Source: Pithys albifrons albifrons
Taxonomy: Eukaryota; Chordata; Aves; Passeriformes; Thamnophilidae
Direction of reading: 5' to 3'
DNA: 64,000 nt
Assembly (NCBI RefSeq): GCF_047495875.1
Contig: NC_092459.1
Location: forward strand, 8,994,965-9,058,964
Part shown: positions 62,801 to 64,000 of the stretch, in pieces
How the letters are laid out: each line of letters opens with the position of its first letter
Numbering within the stretch: position 1 is the first letter of the stretch
Notes under the pieces: model-generated
The model's database searches: none
Told to the model about the DNA's origin: nothing
What the model saw: only the letters and a program-made list of their open reading frames with translations
Position numbers and translations under genes: made by a program

Positions 62801-63409
62801 AACTGAAGATGAACTATCATCATACTGAAATTGTTCCCACTGATCAAACCTAAAAGCATCAAGAAATATTTTTAACTTTCACACTTCAAACACTTAAAAA
62901 TACTCTTTATACTACTATTGTATCTATCCACAAAACAGTTTTCTGTGTGAAACAGGGTTCTTTTACAGTACAGCATATAATTGTTGGATTTCTAGTATTG
63001 ACACACACATCACAGTAACAAACATAGGAAACACTTGGTATCTCAAATCCTTATCAACAGCCCATTAAAAATCAGCAGAAGTCTCTCTTCAGGCCCTATG
63101 ACTTCCTTTCCAATACCAACATACACCTGCTAGCTCAAGAGCCAGGAGCCAGGTAATGTTTCAAACAGGTAAGAAGCTTGCCTAGCAAAATACCAAATTC
63201 CTTTTGCAAACACAAGCTAAGGAACGTGGTAATGCTGTCTCTAAACTGAAGTACTGCAAATGTTGTCTTGGAGCTGAAGTACATACTATTAAGTATTTGA
63301 ATAAAACAAAGTAGTTATGTAAATCTCCATTTTACCTTTGCAGTAAGTTTTGACCTCGCAGAGTCTCAATTAACTTTAAAGCTTGCTCCTTCCCAACTCC
63401 TGGAACACC
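55407..63409 (-). CDS. GEN1: Flap endonuclease GEN1 (Holliday junction resolvase), nine C-terminal coding exons; 5' part outside window
   Basis: GEN1 cuts Holliday junctions symmetrically in the nucleus and belongs to the Rad2/XPG family. Exons in transcript order, with GT/AG sites: 63409-63336, 62849-62761, 61978-61828, 61713-61677, 61576-61496, 60727-60597, 57831-57770, 57230-57087, 56854-55407. They sum to 2217 nt (738 residues plus stop) and stay in phase throughout. The first encodes the DNA-binding helix-hairpin-helix (GVPGVGKEQALKL). Next comes a Cys/His-rich part (HCSECHHP, CCPCEWHR), then KHYACKKLLVLLTRYDM, then a chromodomain split over the two exons before the last. The last exon is a 482-residue low-complexity tail ending SERLKRRIKIN. 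The XPG-N and XPG-I nuclease exons with the catalytic acidic residues should lie beyond 64000. MSGN1 lies downstream in the same orientation, as in mammals. Confidence 0.93.
57087..57831 (-). other. GEN1 chromodomain exons
   Basis: Exon 57770-57831 gives IVKARIKNGIPCFEIEWQKP and exon 57087-57230 gives HYVDPEDEPVELFVVTVEEE through AAYPDVVALYQ. Together they form the chromodomain that, in human GEN1, contacts DNA and helps substrate recognition. The aromatic and EIEW residues typical of the fold are kept. Confidence 0.88.
58119..59230 (+). mobile_element. CR1 LINE, long 3' copy in a GEN1 intron
   Basis: About 1.1 kb of plus-strand CR1, antisense to GEN1, lies in the intron between the exons at 57770 and 60597. 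It shows remnants of the ORF2 reverse transcriptase: GAPQGSVLGPVLL with a broken continuation, DTTKLGG, QRDLDRLD, YSALVRLHL, VQFWAPQYEKDIEVL. It runs to the avian tail near 59210-59225. Frameshifts and stops break the frame, so it is inactive, and it is 5'-truncated as is usual for CR1. Confidence 0.9.
59645..60070 (+). mobile_element. Possible old CR1/L3-like LINE tail
   Basis: The order ...TTGTCAACAGATGCTGTAGA, TTCTAGAAGTTTACCTAAGT, TTAAGAAAAGATTAGATTA, then GGGAAACTATTCTGGGGGAA resembles the 3' end of old amniote CR1/L3 families. Strongly diverged; called on motif order only. Confidence 0.35.
62761..63409 (-). other. GEN1 helix-hairpin-helix exon and following exon
   Basis: Exon 63336-63409 begins in phase with GVPGVGKEQALKL and ends GQNLLQ plus two bases of an Arg codon. 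This is the H2TH motif that grips duplex DNA in the XPG family. Exon 62761-62849 continues FDQWEQFQYDD to HCSECHHP. The splice acceptor for the first is CTTTACAG. Both exons read close to mammalian GEN1. Confidence 0.9.
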
Positions 63410-63688
63410 CTGTAAAGAAATTTGAAACATACAACATACATAAACAAAATACTCATATTTTCACAAAAACCACCTTCATAACATTATGTAGAGAAATGAC
63501 AAAAGTGACCCCAGATGCTGAGCATAAATTGAGAAAAATATTTTTTACCAAGTTCTAGGGGCAGAGAAAGTGACAGGTTCCAGCTGTACTGGAACTGTAA
63601 CACACAAGCTGCATAAAACGTTCTGATGCTCAACAGCACCTCAGGTCACACAAGGCAGAGAAAGAAGGAGAAAGCAATAATAAACTAA

Positions 63689-63926
63689 AAGAAGTTAGAT
63701 TCAGTCTATATAACAAGGAAAATGTTACAATGACAGTGATGAAACACTGGCACACATTGCCCAGAGAGGTATAGATGCCCCATTCTGGAACAATTCAAGG
63801 TCAGGTTGGTTGGGGCTCTGAGTGACCTGGTCTAGTTGCAGATGTCCCTGCTCACTTAAAGGGGGTTGGACTTAGTGAACTTCAGAGGTCCCTTCCAACC
63901 TGAACTGTTGTATCATTCTACGATTT
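63689..63926 (+). mobile_element. CR1 LINE 3' end in a GEN1 intron
   Basis: Contains TGAAACACTGGCACACATTG, CCCAGAGAGGTATAGATGCC, TTCAAGGTCAGGTTGG and the tail GGTCCCTTCCAACCTGAACT, TGTATCATTCTACGATT. Relatively well preserved and antisense to GEN1. The bases between 63410 and 64000 otherwise show no exon. Confidence 0.9.
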
Positions 63927-64000
63927 AAAACACACTTGTTGCTGTACAGTTCTTTCCATCCTTCCCCTGTTTTGCCAAGAATCAGTATAGGTGAATATAA

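Noticed and set aside
1..64000. CRISPR arrays, operons, tRNA and rRNA genes
   Set aside because: None seen. The window has spliced genes and vertebrate repeats, and no cloverleaf or ribosomal sequence was recognised by eye.

Overview
The window looks like bird nuclear DNA. It carries CR1 LINE tails with the avian-type end (GGTCCCTTCCAACC...ATTCTATGATT), endogenous-retrovirus LTRs with TGT...ACA ends, large introns, and genes whose order matches the vertebrate GEN1-MSGN1-KCNS3 neighbourhood (human 2p24; I expect chicken chromosome 3, from memory). A neoavian bird is likely; species cannot be read from the sequence.

Layout, left to right. Bases 1-690 are a CpG-rich, minisatellite-like island. 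It may be the promoter of a leftward gene outside the window; KCNS3 is expected there by synteny, but no KCNS3 coding sequence is visible. Bases 691-17150 are gene-poor, with a solo LTR bounded by a 5-bp target duplication (6701-7330), a second LTR remnant, two CR1 tails and a MIR-like scrap. An ERV LTR (about 17150-18235) ends some 216 bp before a TATA box. That TATA box starts a complete 21-exon gene on the + strand (18552-30637), which I reconstructed exon by exon as an 883-residue egg-coat ZP-domain protein, best read as ZPAX. Its frame is open across all 20 intron junctions. Bases 38116-38631 (- strand) hold the single-exon bHLH gene MSGN1 (mesogenin 1, 171 residues). Bases 38632-55406 are non-coding, with a CpG-rich open frame, CR1 pieces and possible conserved non-coding DNA. 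Bases 55407-63409 (- strand) hold the last nine coding exons of GEN1, the Holliday-junction resolvase: 738 residues from the helix-hairpin-helix to the stop. Its N-terminal nuclease exons lie beyond the right edge.

The three genes do unrelated jobs: egg envelope, presomitic mesoderm specification and recombination-intermediate resolution. They share a neighbourhood rather than a pathway. ZPAX and MSGN1 converge tail to tail; GEN1 and MSGN1 point the same way. I found no clear evidence of an undescribed system. The observations most worth checking are the LTR abutting the ZPAX promoter, the ZPAX C-terminus without a visible furin site or membrane anchor, and a pair of related about 250-bp repeats lying at similar distances on either side of MSGN1.
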